A DNA stretch of 64,000 nucleotides from Erysipelotrichaceae bacterium (GCA_024684175.1 JAIKXJ010000008.1:1-64000), one strand, 5' to 3'; shown: positions 40,065 through 50,876, numbered from the stretch's first letter. Numbers and translations: made by a program. The notes: generated by a model not told the origin, from the sequence alone.

Positions 40065-41273
40065 TTATCTATATTCTAACATCGTCAGCAGGACGGAAGC
40101 CAAGATCGTGCCTGTAAGGATCAAAGCCTGCTTGAGTTTGTGCCTGGTCAGCAGTCCGATGAACTCCCGGACCGCCGCATTCGGCCAGAAATACCACTTG
40201 GTCGAAGCGCCGATACCGGTCGCGCGCATCTTCACCCTGCGGGCAAACAGTCCCGCCCGAAGGATGTGGAACTTGGAAGTCGCGAAAGAGATCTTCGCCT
40301 CCTTGTTCTCGTTTAAGATCAGCTCCTTGGAATAGGACATGTTCTCATAGGTGTTCGTCGACTTATCCTCCCTGAGGATCTCTTCTTCCTTGATGCCCTT
40401 GCTCAAGAGATATCTTGCCATACACTCGCTCTCGCTGATGATCTCATCGGGACCCTGTCCTCCGGAAGGAACGAACTTCAGTGCTTTCCCGGAAGCTTCC
40501 TTCTGTTTATGATAGAAATCCAAAGCCGCATCGATCCTGCCCCTTAACAGAGGCGTCGGTGTGCCGTCCCTGTTCATGCCGCAGCCCAAGACGATCATAT
40601 AATCGCGGTCAAAATCCGGCATGTGCTTGCTCACCAGCCAGCCGGCAAACATCGTCCCCAGCAGCATACATTCAAAGTACAGGTAGACCGAGGCAAAGGC
40701 ATTGAAGATCAGATCGTGAACAAGGACCTCCTCCCGGCTTCCGGATACATAGTAGTTGAAACGCATATACACTAAGACCCCGGCGATGATCAGTACCGAT
40801 AACAGGATGCCTAAGACATTGACGAAACTTCTGCCCTCATGGCGGATCAAAGAGATGTTGGAGATACACAGCAGCACGCAGAAGATCAAAAGGAAAGGGA
40901 AAGAAAAGATGATGAAATTTCCGAACGACGCCGACATGAACGACAGTGCCCTTCCTTCATTGAAGAAGTCCGGATCGAGATAATACTCTCTCATCAGCAG
41001 GATCTGCCCGATCAGCAGATAAACGAGGAACAACGCATAACCGAAATAAAAGATCGTGTTGTAGGAATACGGATTGTAACGCAGCTGGCCGATAAACGAA
41101 TGGATCAGTAAGCCGATGACGGTCAGATCATAGAAAGCCAGGCTCAGATTGATCCACACCGCGTTCTTTTTTCCGCCCATGTACAGTATTCCCAACAAGA
41201 CCGCCATGACCGCGGAAAGGACGGCGATGTGATAGAGCTTCGGCTTTTTGTCGAGCGTGTCGAAAAGCTTCAT
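40065..41273 (-). CDS. YdcF/SanA-type (DUF218) membrane protein
   Basis: 402 residues. The first about 220 contain six or seven hydrophobic segments. The DUF218 domain (YMIVLGCGMNRDGTPTPLLRGRIDAAL, near 225-250, then SATSKFHILRA-like text) follows. DUF218 proteins such as ElyC and SanA are linked to cell-envelope integrity. A last hydrophobic segment ends the protein. It overlaps the small HTH gene's stop by four bases. Placement with mscS and the partner switch supports an envelope-stress role. Confidence 0.85.
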   Translation of the reverse strand: MKLFDTLDKKPKLYHIAVLSAVMAVLLGILYMGGKKNAVWINLSLAFYDLTVIGLLIHSFIGQLRYNPYSYNTIFYFGYALFLVYLLIGQILLMREYYLDPDFFNEGRALSFMSASFGNFIIFSFPFLLIFCVLLCISNISLIRHEGRSFVNVLGILLSVLIIAGVLVYMRFNYYVSGSREEVLVHDLIFNAFASVYLYFECMLLGTMFAGWLVSKHMPDFDRDYMIVLGCGMNRDGTPTPLLRGRIDAALDFYHKQKEASGKALKFVPSGGQGPDEIISESECMARYLLSKGIKEEEILREDKSTNTYENMSYSKELILNENKEAKISFATSKFHILRAGLFARRVKMRATGIGASTKWYFWPNAAVREFIGLLTRHKLKQALILTGTILASVLLTMLEYR

Positions 41274-41500
41274 CGTTCCTCCTCCCGCAGACTCATCTTC
41301 TCCCCGTCAGGCAGGATGAACGACTGATCGAAAGTCACATGAAAAGCCTCGGCGATCTGCCGCAGTTCATTCACCGTCAGCGTGTCCCGCCGCAGTTTCT
41401 TATAAAAGTTCTGCCGGCTCTGGCCGATCCTTCTGGCCAGTTCCGCCAGAGAGACGCCTTCCTCAGCACACAATCGTTTCACCAGATCTGCCGTATTCAT
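41270..41500 (-). CDS. Small XRE-type helix-turn-helix protein
   Basis: 76 residues from ATG 41500; the longer reading starting at 41575 would overlap plsC and lacks a binding site. The helix-turn-helix is VSLAELARRIGQSRQNFYKKL, in the first half. It is the first gene of the operon that runs to 34862 and could be its autoregulator. A weak AAGAAAG precedes the ATG. The C-terminus SFILPDGEKM has the look of a stand-alone XRE repressor. Confidence 0.75.
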   Translation of the reverse strand: MNTADLVKRLCAEEGVSLAELARRIGQSRQNFYKKLRRDTLTVNELRQIAEAFHVTFDQSFILPDGEKMSLREEER

Positions 41501-41571
41501 ATGATCATTCTTTCTTTGTCCTCTACCATTGTAAACCGTATGGTTTTCATATACAAGAAAAGAAAAGACGG

Positions 41572-42246
41572 TCAATCCGTCGATCCTTCTCTCAGTTTAT
41601 CCAGGCGTTCATCTTCCTTGCCGTACTTCACATACATGTCATAGATGATCTTCCTGAGCTTCTCATTTTCCTTGGCAAGATCGGCATCTTTACCGATCTT
41701 GTACGGCTCACCGAAGTAAGTTTCCGCCCGGGAAAGAAACGGTGTGTACTTCCCGACATTGACGCAGGGAACGATATAGGCATCGTTCCTTTGCGCCAGC
41801 GAGACGGCGCCGAACTTGAACGGCAGCAGGATCTCTTCCGTGCGGTTCCGGGTCCCTTCCGGGAAGATCCCGATGACTCCGTTATGCCGTAAGACCTCAT
41901 CCGCCGCCTCGATGACCTCCGGGGTATGACGGCTGCGGTCGACCGGGATGGTCTGCGCCATGCGGAACAGGAAACCGAAGCGACCGTCATGGAACTTCTT
42001 GGCCGCCAGATAGCGGACCGCCCGCTTCTTATAGGCGTAAGCAATGAAGACCGGATCGGGTGCCATGCGGTGATTGATCGCAATGATCACCGGTCCGTCT
42101 TCCGGAATATTTTCGACATGATGGGCTTTCGGATGAAACAGGACATGGACGATCGGATAAAAGAAAGCACGGATCAAGCGGTAGCTCTTCTCATCGGCTC
42201 TCACATATTTTTCAACGAACTGTCTCTGTCTGTCTTCCCCGTTCAT
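41572..42246 (-). CDS. plsC: 1-acyl-sn-glycerol-3-phosphate acyltransferase (PlsC family)
   Basis: 224 residues. Acyltransferase motif I is NHRMAPD (HX4D) and motif III is FPEGTRNR, the classic LPAAT pattern. It would acylate lysophosphatidic acid to phosphatidic acid at the membrane. One hydrophobic stretch near residues 20-40 suggests membrane association. Monocistronic between the signalling operon and gdhA. The gene could alternatively serve another glycolipid acceptor. Confidence 0.85.
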   Translation of the reverse strand: MNGEDRQRQFVEKYVRADEKSYRLIRAFFYPIVHVLFHPKAHHVENIPEDGPVIIAINHRMAPDPVFIAYAYKKRAVRYLAAKKFHDGRFGFLFRMAQTIPVDRSRHTPEVIEAADEVLRHNGVIGIFPEGTRNRTEEILLPFKFGAVSLAQRNDAYIVPCVNVGKYTPFLSRAETYFGEPYKIGKDADLAKENEKLRKIIYDMYVKYGKEDERLDKLREGSTD

Positions 42247-42301
42247 ATACTTAATATATTATCCTTTCCGGAACATCAGAATTCAAGAGACGCTCCGGCA
42301 C

Positions 42302-42325
42302 AAAAAAGAAGATCTCTCGATCTTC
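42302..42325 (-). terminator. Terminator of gdhA
   Basis: GAAGATC (42308-42314) pairs with GATCTTC (42319-42325) around TCTC. On the minus strand TTTTTTG follows. Confidence 0.85.
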
Positions 42326-42333
42326 TCTCTTCT

Positions 42334-43680
42334 TTAGAAAATGCCCTGTTCCATCATCGCTTCGGCGACTTTTTTGAAACCGGCGATGTTGGCACCGGCC
42401 ACCAGATCATAGCCCAGGCCGTATTCCTCCGCCGCCTCCATTGAGGCTTTATGGATCTTCATCATCATCTGCTTCAGCCTGCCGTCGACTTCCTCTTCGC
42501 TCCAGGAGAGCCGTTCGGAATTCTGCGACATCTCCAGCGCCGAGACCCCGACGCCGCCGGCGTTGACCGCTTTCGACGGTGCTACGATGATGTGCTTCTG
42601 TTTCCTCAGATATTCCAAAGCCTCATAGACGGTCGGCATATTGGCGACCTCGATGTAGTACTTCACACCGGAAGCTGCGATCTTTCTGGCATGTTCAAGA
42701 TCCACGTCGTTCTGCACGGCTGCCGGCATCAGGATGTCGACATCCTTGACGCCCCAGAACTTTTCCCCTTTGACGAACGTGCAGCCGAACTTCTTCGCGT
42801 ACGGCTCACAATGCATAGGATCTTCTTTCCGCATCCGCTCGATGAAAGCGATCTTCTCCGGCGCAGTCACGCCGTCCTCATCATGGATGTAGCCGTCCGG
42901 GCCCGAGAAGTAAGTGACCCTGCCGCCGAGCTGCGCCGCCTTCTTCATGATGCCCCACGCCACGTTGCCGTAGCCCGAGACACCGATCCTTTTGCCTTCG
43001 ATCGTATCATTCTCGTGCTTCAGCACTTCGCAAAGATAATAGACCGCCCCGTAACCGGTCGCTTCCGGACGGATCAGGGAACCGCCGTAGCTCAGGCCTT
43101 TGCCGGTCAGCACGCCGTTTTCGAAATTCCCCTTCAGTCTCCGATACTGGCCGAAGAGATAGCCGATCTCCCGCTTTCCGACGCCCATGTCACCGGCCGG
43201 CACATCGGTGTCCGGTCCGATATAGCGGTATAAAGCCGACATGTAGCTTTGACAGAAACGCATGATCTCGCTGTCGCTTTTTCCCGAAGGATCGAAGTCC
43301 GATCCGCCCTTGCCGCCGCCGATCGGCAGACCCGTCAGGGCATTCTTGAAGGTCTGTTCGAAACCTAAGAATTTGATGATCGACTCATTGACGTTCTTCT
43401 GAAAACGCAGACCGCCCTTATACGGACCGATCGCACCGTTGAACTGGCAGCGGTAGCCGACGTTGGTCCGGACTTTTCCTTCGTCATCGGTCCAGACCAC
43501 TTTGAAACGGATCATCCGTTCCGGTTCCGCCATCCGCATCAGCAGATCGGCCTTCTCATATTCCGGATGCGCCTTGATCAAAGGCGCAGCCGCATGAAAA
43601 ACTTCTTCAACAGCCTGTAAAAACTCGGGCTCATTCCCATACTTGAGCTTCAGCTGATCGATTGTATTTTCGATATACAT
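42334..43680 (-). CDS. gdhA: NADP-type glutamate dehydrogenase
   Basis: 448 residues from ATG 43680; the longer reading to 43707 would use an ATG overlapped by the promoter -10. Assimilates ammonium by reductive amination of 2-oxoglutarate. Motifs: catalytic-lysine region LPIGGGKGGSDFDP, FNGAIGPYKGGLRF before it, and DVPAGDMGVG. A GxGxxA-like dinucleotide motif, GVSGYGNVAWG, follows. AAGAGGA precedes the start. Length equals the NADP-specific hexameric class. Confidence 0.95.
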   Translation of the reverse strand: MYIENTIDQLKLKYGNEPEFLQAVEEVFHAAAPLIKAHPEYEKADLLMRMAEPERMIRFKVVWTDDEGKVRTNVGYRCQFNGAIGPYKGGLRFQKNVNESIIKFLGFEQTFKNALTGLPIGGGKGGSDFDPSGKSDSEIMRFCQSYMSALYRYIGPDTDVPAGDMGVGKREIGYLFGQYRRLKGNFENGVLTGKGLSYGGSLIRPEATGYGAVYYLCEVLKHENDTIEGKRIGVSGYGNVAWGIMKKAAQLGGRVTYFSGPDGYIHDEDGVTAPEKIAFIERMRKEDPMHCEPYAKKFGCTFVKGEKFWGVKDVDILMPAAVQNDVDLEHARKIAASGVKYYIEVANMPTVYEALEYLRKQKHIIVAPSKAVNAGGVGVSALEMSQNSERLSWSEEEVDGRLKQMMMKIHKASMEAAEEYGLGYDLVAGANIAGFKKVAEAMMEQGIF

Positions 43681-43705
43681 AAAACCACATATCCTCTTCA
43701 ACTTC

Positions 43706-43711
43706 ATTATA
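43706..43711 (-). promoter_or_regulatory. -10 box of gdhA
   Basis: Perfect TATAAT on the minus strand, 25 bases before ATG 43680. No good -35 is visible, so an activator may help. Confidence 0.5.
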
Positions 43712-43751
43712 GCCCGCGGATCCCATTCCCGGACAGCGGATTTTCAGAAGA

Positions 43752-43798
43752 TCAAAAAAGAAGCAGCTTTCCGTCCGAACTGACGTTTTCGCTGCTTC
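43752..43798 (-). terminator. Terminator of the OafA-like gene
   Basis: GAAGCAGC (43760-43767) pairs with GCTGCTTC (43791-43798) around a 23-base loop; on the minus strand TTTTTTGATC follows. Confidence 0.8.
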
Positions 43799-43804
43799 CG
43801 TTTT

Positions 43805-45997
43805 TTATTTCAATGTATCCTTCAACGTCTCCGCAAGAGCTTCATTGCCTTCCTTGGAAAGCCCGCCGATGCCCAGATACTCTTTGTGATCCTTACAGAC
43901 CTCGGCGAAATCGATGAGCGTGATATCTTCCCCTTCCACCGCAAGTCCGCCGTCCAGATCGATGATGAAAAGCCTGTGACCGTCCAGATCCCTGATGAGT
44001 TTCTTCAGATCCCCTGCGCTCAGACCTGCTTCCTTCGAGAAGACGAAGACCAGATTCTTCTCCAGCATCCCTTCTTCTTTCCTGCGTTTCAGATCTTCCG
44101 TCAAAGAAACAGAGTCATAGTCTTCCCTGCCGGAAAAGAAAGCTTGACCGAAGTCCGAAGAAAGATCTTCATACAAGCCGATCAGGACCTCATCCCCATA
44201 GAAAGCGATGCGTCCTTCCTCTTCTGTTTCCGAACGATTCTTTGCCTCTTCCACCATCGTCTCGTATGCATTGAAATAATAGTCATAGACGCTCTGATAG
44301 ATCAGATCGGTGAGTGCTTTCACCCCCTCATCCGTGATGTGGATCCCGTCATACCAGAAGTATTCCGGATGACCTTGCGAAGTCTTTTCCCATTCGATGA
44401 TGTGCAGGTCATCATAATTTTGCGCAAAACGGGCAAAGCGTTCATTGAATTCCGGGTCGTCGGCACCTACCGCATCGATCCAGAAGACCTGCCGGCCGTT
44501 CATGAGCTCCATCAGCGCTTCATTTCGCGCTTCGATGTAGTCGCCGTTGGTCGACAGACACAATAAGACCGTGTCGGCCAGCGTCCCGTTCTCCTTCATT
44601 TCTTCCAGGATCGCTTTTCCGGCATAGAGGTCTCTTGATACTTCCCCGTCAAAGTAACCGTTGGGGAACAGTTCATAAAGCCGGTCGGCCGCGTTGATCA
44701 GAACGGAATCGCCGATCCCGGTGACCGGCATCTTCTCCAGCATCTCCTTGACAGCTTCTTCCTTGTTTTCCGAACCCTTCAACAAAGCCTCATAAGCTTC
44801 TTTTCTTTCCTTCATCGCCTTCATATATTCTTCGTTGCGCTTTTCGATCAGTTCACGGTTCTCATCCAGCTTCTCCTTCAGTTCTTCCAGTTCCTTGCTG
44901 TGATCTTCTTCCGTGAGGAAACGGTACAGGCCGAACAGCGACATAAGGACAAAACTTATACATAAGACGATATTCAAGATCCTTTTCCGGAAGATCTTCC
45001 TCAGATCCAAAGCATTATGCATCAGGACGGCCAGCACGAAAGTCGCAAGGACCGTGAACAGTTTCTGCAAAAACGAAGGCAGAGGGCTGTTCAGGAAGAG
45101 ATAATACAGAGGATATTGCAGAAGATAGATCTCATAGGAATACGAAGAGATCAGGAAAACATAAGGATCCGCCGGATCTTTCGTTCCGGCCAGGACGGTC
45201 GAATGGTCGATGACGCGCAGTGCTAAAAGAGCGGCCGTCAACATCATTGCACTCATCAAAGGACTGTCGCTGCCGATAAGAACGAAGCACAGAAGCAGGA
45301 TCATCAGATCCGCATAGAACAGACTTTTTTCAACCTTCTTATTCCTGCCGGCCAATGGCCTGTGATCGAAATGGATCATCCGTAACAAGACACCGGCCAG
45401 GAAGGCAAAACTCCTTTGGAAGGTTCCGTAGTAGGTGTTCATGATACTGCCTTTGAAGACATCAATGACAAAGACGGCGTAACTGATGGCACAAAGGGAA
45501 ACGATGAGGATATAGGAGACCGGTTTCTTTTCATGAAACAGTTTTCTGAACAAAGGAAAAAGCAGTCCGCTCAATACCTCGTACTGCAGCAGGATCGCGA
45601 TATACCACATATGTAAAAACGGCGAGGCTTCGCTTCTGACAAAATAATCCTGCTTGGCAGCGATCTGATAGAAGTTGTTATAGCCAAGCAGCACGGAAGC
45701 CGTCTCTTTTTTCAGATTCGGATACGGAACCTTGAATATGCCAAACAGGAACAGCGAGAAAAAGACGCAGACCACCATCGGCAGCCAGGTCTTGAGCAGG
45801 CGCTTCAGTAAATAGGAAAGACCACCCTTTGTTTTCCCATTCAGCAGGGAAGACAGGGTGAAATAGCCGCTCAGCACAAAGAAGCAGTTCACCGCCAGGT
45901 AACCGCCTTTTAAGATCCCCAGATGATAAAAAAGCACACCGATAAAACAGAGCACTCTCAGGTATTCGATCTTGCGGTTCTTTCTTTCTTTTTTCAT
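43805..45997 (-). CDS. OafA-like acyltransferase-3 with SGNH-type extracellular region
   Basis: 730 residues from ATG 45997 (GGGAAG upstream; the longer reading starts inside the promoter). Residues 10-345 hold ten hydrophobic segments of acyltransferase family 3 (RVLCFIGVLFYHLG at the start, conserved histidine, VNCFFVLSGYF). A coiled-coil-like stretch (about 350-400) links to an extracellular SGNH-type domain: VTGIGDSVLI, and DGIHITDEG. A further 100-residue C-terminal region repeats an esterase-like GDEVLIGLYED pattern. It would O-acetylate a cell-wall polymer or polysaccharide. The C-terminal addition is unusual. Confidence 0.88.
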   Translation of the reverse strand: MKKERKNRKIEYLRVLCFIGVLFYHLGILKGGYLAVNCFFVLSGYFTLSSLLNGKTKGGLSYLLKRLLKTWLPMVVCVFFSLFLFGIFKVPYPNLKKETASVLLGYNNFYQIAAKQDYFVRSEASPFLHMWYIAILLQYEVLSGLLFPLFRKLFHEKKPVSYILIVSLCAISYAVFVIDVFKGSIMNTYYGTFQRSFAFLAGVLLRMIHFDHRPLAGRNKKVEKSLFYADLMILLLCFVLIGSDSPLMSAMMLTAALLALRVIDHSTVLAGTKDPADPYVFLISSYSYEIYLLQYPLYYLFLNSPLPSFLQKLFTVLATFVLAVLMHNALDLRKIFRKRILNIVLCISFVLMSLFGLYRFLTEEDHSKELEELKEKLDENRELIEKRNEEYMKAMKERKEAYEALLKGSENKEEAVKEMLEKMPVTGIGDSVLINAADRLYELFPNGYFDGEVSRDLYAGKAILEEMKENGTLADTVLLCLSTNGDYIEARNEALMELMNGRQVFWIDAVGADDPEFNERFARFAQNYDDLHIIEWEKTSQGHPEYFWYDGIHITDEGVKALTDLIYQSVYDYYFNAYETMVEEAKNRSETEEEGRIAFYGDEVLIGLYEDLSSDFGQAFFSGREDYDSVSLTEDLKRRKEEGMLEKNLVFVFSKEAGLSAGDLKKLIRDLDGHRLFIIDLDGGLAVEGEDITLIDFAEVCKDHKEYLGIGGLSKEGNEALAETLKDTLK

Positions 45998-46012
45998 AGG
46001 CTTCCCAAAATG

Positions 46013-46018
46013 ATTATA
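46013..46018 (-). promoter_or_regulatory. -10 box of the acyltransferase gene
   Basis: TATAAT on the minus strand, 15 bases before ATG 45997, which decides against the two upstream in-frame starts. Confidence 0.5.
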
Positions 46019-46078
46019 GTCCATCCCGAAAGTCCATGTGCTGCACATCTCTTAAAAACCTTTTGTTCGATCGACACC

Positions 46079-46106
46079 GAAAGAAAACAAGACATCACTG
46101 TCTTGT
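46079..46106 (-). terminator. Terminator of the second amidotransferase gene
   Basis: ACAAGACA (46087-46094) pairs with TGTCTTGT (46099-46106) around TCAC; on the minus strand TTTTCTTT follows. Confidence 0.85.
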
Positions 46107-46134
46107 CTTCTCTGTCGTTTTTTTTGTTGCTGAA

Positions 46135-46881
46135 TCAGACCCGGTCTTTACGTGCCTCTTCCGTCAGCTTTTCAAACAAAGCCAGGTGGCATTCGTTATG
46201 GATCAGCTCTTCCGGATGCCACTGCACCGCCAGGATGTAACGGTCGCCCAAAGCTTCCACCGCTTCGATGACTTCGTCGTCCTTACTGAATGCGGTCGCC
46301 TCCAGGCCCGGAGCCAATGCGTCGATCGCCTGATGATGGAAGGAATTGACCCGCCGTTCCTCTCTTAAGATATCGGCAAGGATGCTTCCTTCCTTGACAA
46401 CGATCTCATGGCTGAACTCTTCTCTCGGGCAATGAGTCAGGGAATGGACGTTCTTGCCGGCGGAAGGAAGATCACTGATCAGCGTTCCGCCCATCGCCAC
46501 GTTCAGCATCTGCAGTCCCCGGCAGATCCCGAAGACCGGCTTGAAGGTGTAGTGGAGCACATAGTCGAGAAGATCGTGTTCGGTCTGATCTCTTTCTTCA
46601 TGGATGCCGGAACACAGATCCCTCTGCGATCCTTTCCCGTACAATGCCGGATCGACATCGCCGCCGCCGGAGATCACAAAGCCGTCCAGACGGTAAGCCA
46701 GTTCTTCCAGTTCGTCTTTCTTCAGATCGTTGGGAACGATCACCGGAATGCCGCCGGCTTTCCTCACCGCCTGCACATAGGCGTTGCTCAAAGTGTCATA
46801 CTTGCGTTCGTTGATCCTGGAGACCGTCCGGCCTTCAAAGTTGCAGCTGATCCCGATCAAAGGTCTCATTTCATTTTCCAT
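46135..46881 (-). CDS. Gamma-glutamyl-gamma-aminobutyrate hydrolase family (peptidase C26)
   Basis: 248 residues. Class I amidotransferase fold: MRPLIGISCNF start, FGICRGLQMLNVAMGG with the nucleophile cysteine, and VQWHPEEL with catalytic histidine and glutamate. It resembles PuuD, which hydrolyses gamma-glutamyl-GABA. It is the second such gene; the one at 16665 shares only the general pattern. GGGGGA precedes the ATG. A hairpin at 46921-46942 and a TATAGC-type -10 lie upstream. Function assignment beyond the family is not possible. Confidence 0.85.
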   Translation of the reverse strand: MENEMRPLIGISCNFEGRTVSRINERKYDTLSNAYVQAVRKAGGIPVIVPNDLKKDELEELAYRLDGFVISGGGDVDPALYGKGSQRDLCSGIHEERDQTEHDLLDYVLHYTFKPVFGICRGLQMLNVAMGGTLISDLPSAGKNVHSLTHCPREEFSHEIVVKEGSILADILREERRVNSFHHQAIDALAPGLEATAFSKDDEVIEAVEALGDRYILAVQWHPEELIHNECHLALFEKLTEEARKDRV

Positions 46882-46920
46882 GGTCTGTCCCCCTTCCTCT
46901 TATTGCTATAGTGTAACAGA

Positions 46921-46942
46921 AAGATCCGCTTTCACGGATCTT
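46921..46942 (-). terminator. Hairpin after the HIT gene
   Basis: AAGATCCG (46921-46928) pairs with CGGATCTT (46935-46942); the following minus-strand tract TCTGTT is weak. Probable terminator of the HIT gene. Confidence 0.5.
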
Positions 46943-46965
46943 CGCTGATTCTTTTTTAGATGATC

Positions 46966-47385
46966 TTATAAGTTCGCTTTGATCTTCTCGATCATTTCGG
47001 CATACTCTTCATCGCTCAGGAACTTTTCTCCCGGATTCATGACGAAGGTACCGCCCCATTCGAAACCGTCTTTGTATTTCGGTACCAGATGCATATGTAA
47101 GTGGCAGCCGGTATCACCGAAAGCACCGTAATTGACCTTGTCCGGATGGAAAGCTTTATGGATGGCGTTGGCCGCCCTGGTCACATCGCTGAAGAAGGCA
47201 TTCCTTTCCTCTTCTGTGATGTTGACGATCTCGGAAACATGGTCCTTATAGGCAACGACGCATCTGCCCGGATGGGACTGTTCCTTGAATAAGATCAGCT
47301 GGCTGACGCCTAAATCACAGATCTTGATACCGAACTTGTCGAGAAGCTCGCCGCCGACGCAATATGCGCAATTCTCATCTCTCAT
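46966..47385 (-). CDS. HIT-family nucleotide hydrolase/transferase
   Basis: 139 residues. The histidine triad is HLHMHLVPKY (H-x-H-x-H), within a normal HIT-length protein. CAYCVGGELLDK at the N-terminus, with two cysteines, suggests a zinc-binding variant (HinT-like). Hydrolyses nucleotide phosphoramidates or similar; substrate unknown. It has its own TATAAT -10 at 47409-47414 and AAAGGAG before the ATG. Confidence 0.88.
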   Translation of the reverse strand: MRDENCAYCVGGELLDKFGIKICDLGVSQLILFKEQSHPGRCVVAYKDHVSEIVNITEEERNAFFSDVTRAANAIHKAFHPDKVNYGAFGDTGCHLHMHLVPKYKDGFEWGGTFVMNPGEKFLSDEEYAEMIEKIKANL

Positions 47386-47453
47386 TTTATGATCTCCTTT
47401 ACTCTTTCATTATAAAAGAAAAGGCCGCCTTACGGCACGGGCAATCTCGCCAA

Positions 47454-47493
47454 TGAAAAAGGCGCGTCCCTATTCTTTCGGGTCTGCGCCTTT
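47454..47493 (-). terminator. Terminator of the beta-glucoside operon
   Basis: AAAGGCGC (47458-47465) pairs with GCGCCTTT (47486-47493), with an inner CCC-GGG pairing; TTTTC follows on the minus strand. Confidence 0.75.
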
Positions 47494-47520
47494 CACTGTT
47501 TCATTTGCGAAAACAGATCA

Positions 47521-49246
<1,726 letters not shown>

Positions 49247-49268
49247 AGCTGGTTCTCCTTTGATATTT

Positions 49269-50504
49269 TTATTTCTTTGCTTCAGCAGCTTCTTCTTCCA
49301 GACACTGCTTGTCATAAGCGACAACGAACGGATAGTAGATGACAGCGGTAAGTGCCAGTAAGATCAGCACCAGGATGACACCGCGGAAGTCGTAGTTGGT
49401 CAGATAGGTCTGGACCGGGATCGGCATGTACCAGAGCAGGAAAGATGTCGAAGGGATCGTGACCATGCCGGCTTTCATGACGACATAAGTGATGACGGAG
49501 ACAACGATCGGGCAAATCCAGAACGGGATCATCAGCAACGGGTTGAAGACGACGGATCCGAAGACGATCGGTTCGTTGATGTTGAAGATGCCCGGAAGGA
49601 TGCAGGTCTTTCCTAAGCCTTTGAGCTTCTCTGACTTACAAAGCAGGAACAGCACACAAAGCATCAGTGTACAACCCGTACCGCCTAACCAAATCCAGCC
49701 GCCGAGGGTCTCGTTGGTTAAAACCAGCGTAGCCTTGCCGCCTGCCGCAACGGCAGCCGCATTCTTGGCGATGGCATCCATACCGACGGTGTAGTAGACC
49801 GGCGTCAGAAGCCATGGGCTCAGACCGAAGGAGTAGAAGAAGGCCATCAGGAAGTTGATCAGCGTGAAACCGAACAGGGACTGTGCGATGTTGATCAGCG
49901 GAGCGACCAATGTGTTGACGATCTCATAGAGATCCAGGTGCAGAAGACCGCAGGTGACATAGGCACAGATCATGATGACCATGATCGGAGCCATGGAGTC
50001 AAAGCTGTCGACCAGGAACTTCGGCATCTTGGTGTCTTTCTTGAAGAGGCTTCTCTTAGAGAAGAGCTTCATGATGAGGGCAACGAAGAGGCCTGCAACG
50101 ATGGCAACGAACATGCCGGAAGCACCGACGCGGTCGGAAAGGACAGCGAAGTAACCTTCATCGTTGACGAAGGCCTGGCTCATCGCCAGTAAGAGAGCAG
50201 CGCCCATGAAACCGGCTTGTCTCTTGTACTTGGGAAGTCTCAGTTTTTCAAGAACGAAGGTCGGAAGCAGATAAGCGACCATCAGAGCACTGAGTCCCAT
50301 CGTGAATGTTGAGAAATATGAGAAATCCGGGAAGTTCGGGATATACTCATTCAGGATCGAGATGATCGTGATAAAGGAACTGATGATCATGACCGGAACG
50401 GTCGCGACCATGGTCTCCTGGATCGATGCGATCCAAGGATTTCTGGCGATCGCGCTGGCTTTCGGACCAACGACATTAGTCATCCAATCAATAATTTTTT
50501 TCAT
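49269..50504 (-). CDS. PTS lactose/cellobiose-family subunit IIC
   Basis: 411 residues, about ten hydrophobic segments. Contains the family's NINEPIVFG substrate motif and WLGGTGCTLMLC. Transports a beta-glucoside disaccharide. Located 12 bases after IIB and 22 bases before IIA, which supports one transcript. AAAGGGG upstream of ATG 50504. Confidence 0.92.
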   Translation of the reverse strand: MKKIIDWMTNVVGPKASAIARNPWIASIQETMVATVPVMIISSFITIISILNEYIPNFPDFSYFSTFTMGLSALMVAYLLPTFVLEKLRLPKYKRQAGFMGAALLLAMSQAFVNDEGYFAVLSDRVGASGMFVAIVAGLFVALIMKLFSKRSLFKKDTKMPKFLVDSFDSMAPIMVIMICAYVTCGLLHLDLYEIVNTLVAPLINIAQSLFGFTLINFLMAFFYSFGLSPWLLTPVYYTVGMDAIAKNAAAVAAGGKATLVLTNETLGGWIWLGGTGCTLMLCVLFLLCKSEKLKGLGKTCILPGIFNINEPIVFGSVVFNPLLMIPFWICPIVVSVITYVVMKAGMVTIPSTSFLLWYMPIPVQTYLTNYDFRGVILVLILLALTAVIYYPFVVAYDKQCLEEEAAEAKK

Positions 50505-50516
50505 GTTTTTTCCCCT

Positions 50517-50825
50517 TTATTGTTTATCAGCCAGGGCAAGTGCCTGGTCAAGGATATTCTTGCCGTTCATCGTGGCATAATCGCTTTCGGCAATAAAATC
50601 AAACGGAACGTTGTATTCTTCTGTGACCTGGCGAAGATTATCTTCCAGATAACGAAGATGCGGGCCGGCAAGGATCGCTGCCCTTCCCTCTGCGTAATCT
50701 TCAAGTTCTGTTTCACTGATGGCATCGACCGTGATATCCAATCCTCTGGCAACGCCTTCTTTCTGAACGTTCTGTGCAATGAAGCTGGACGATGCGCCGC
50801 CGCCGCAGACGATAAGTAATTCCAT
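50517..50825 (-). CDS. PTS lactose/cellobiose-family subunit IIB
   Basis: 102 residues. The phosphocysteine is in the P-loop LLIVCGGGASSSF (C7). Usual size and fold for the family. First gene of the operon IIB-IIC-IIA-GH1, divergent from the PRD regulator. AAGGAG precedes the ATG. Confidence 0.93.
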   Translation of the reverse strand: MELLIVCGGGASSSFIAQNVQKEGVARGLDITVDAISETELEDYAEGRAAILAGPHLRYLEDNLRQVTEEYNVPFDFIAESDYATMNGKNILDQALALADKQ

Positions 50826-50859
50826 ATTCTTTTCTCCTTTTTCTGATTTCAGTTTATCT

Positions 50860-50876
50860 TTGGCTTAATTAGCCAA
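50860..50876. promoter_or_regulatory. Inverted repeat between the beta-glucoside PTS and its regulator
   Basis: TTGGCT and AGCCAA arms with a 5-base AT-rich centre. It lies in the 126-base divergent gap. Possible operator for the PRD regulator, whose own start at 50952 has only a weak AGGG ribosome binding site. The rest of the gap is AT-rich without another clear motif. Confidence 0.4.
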
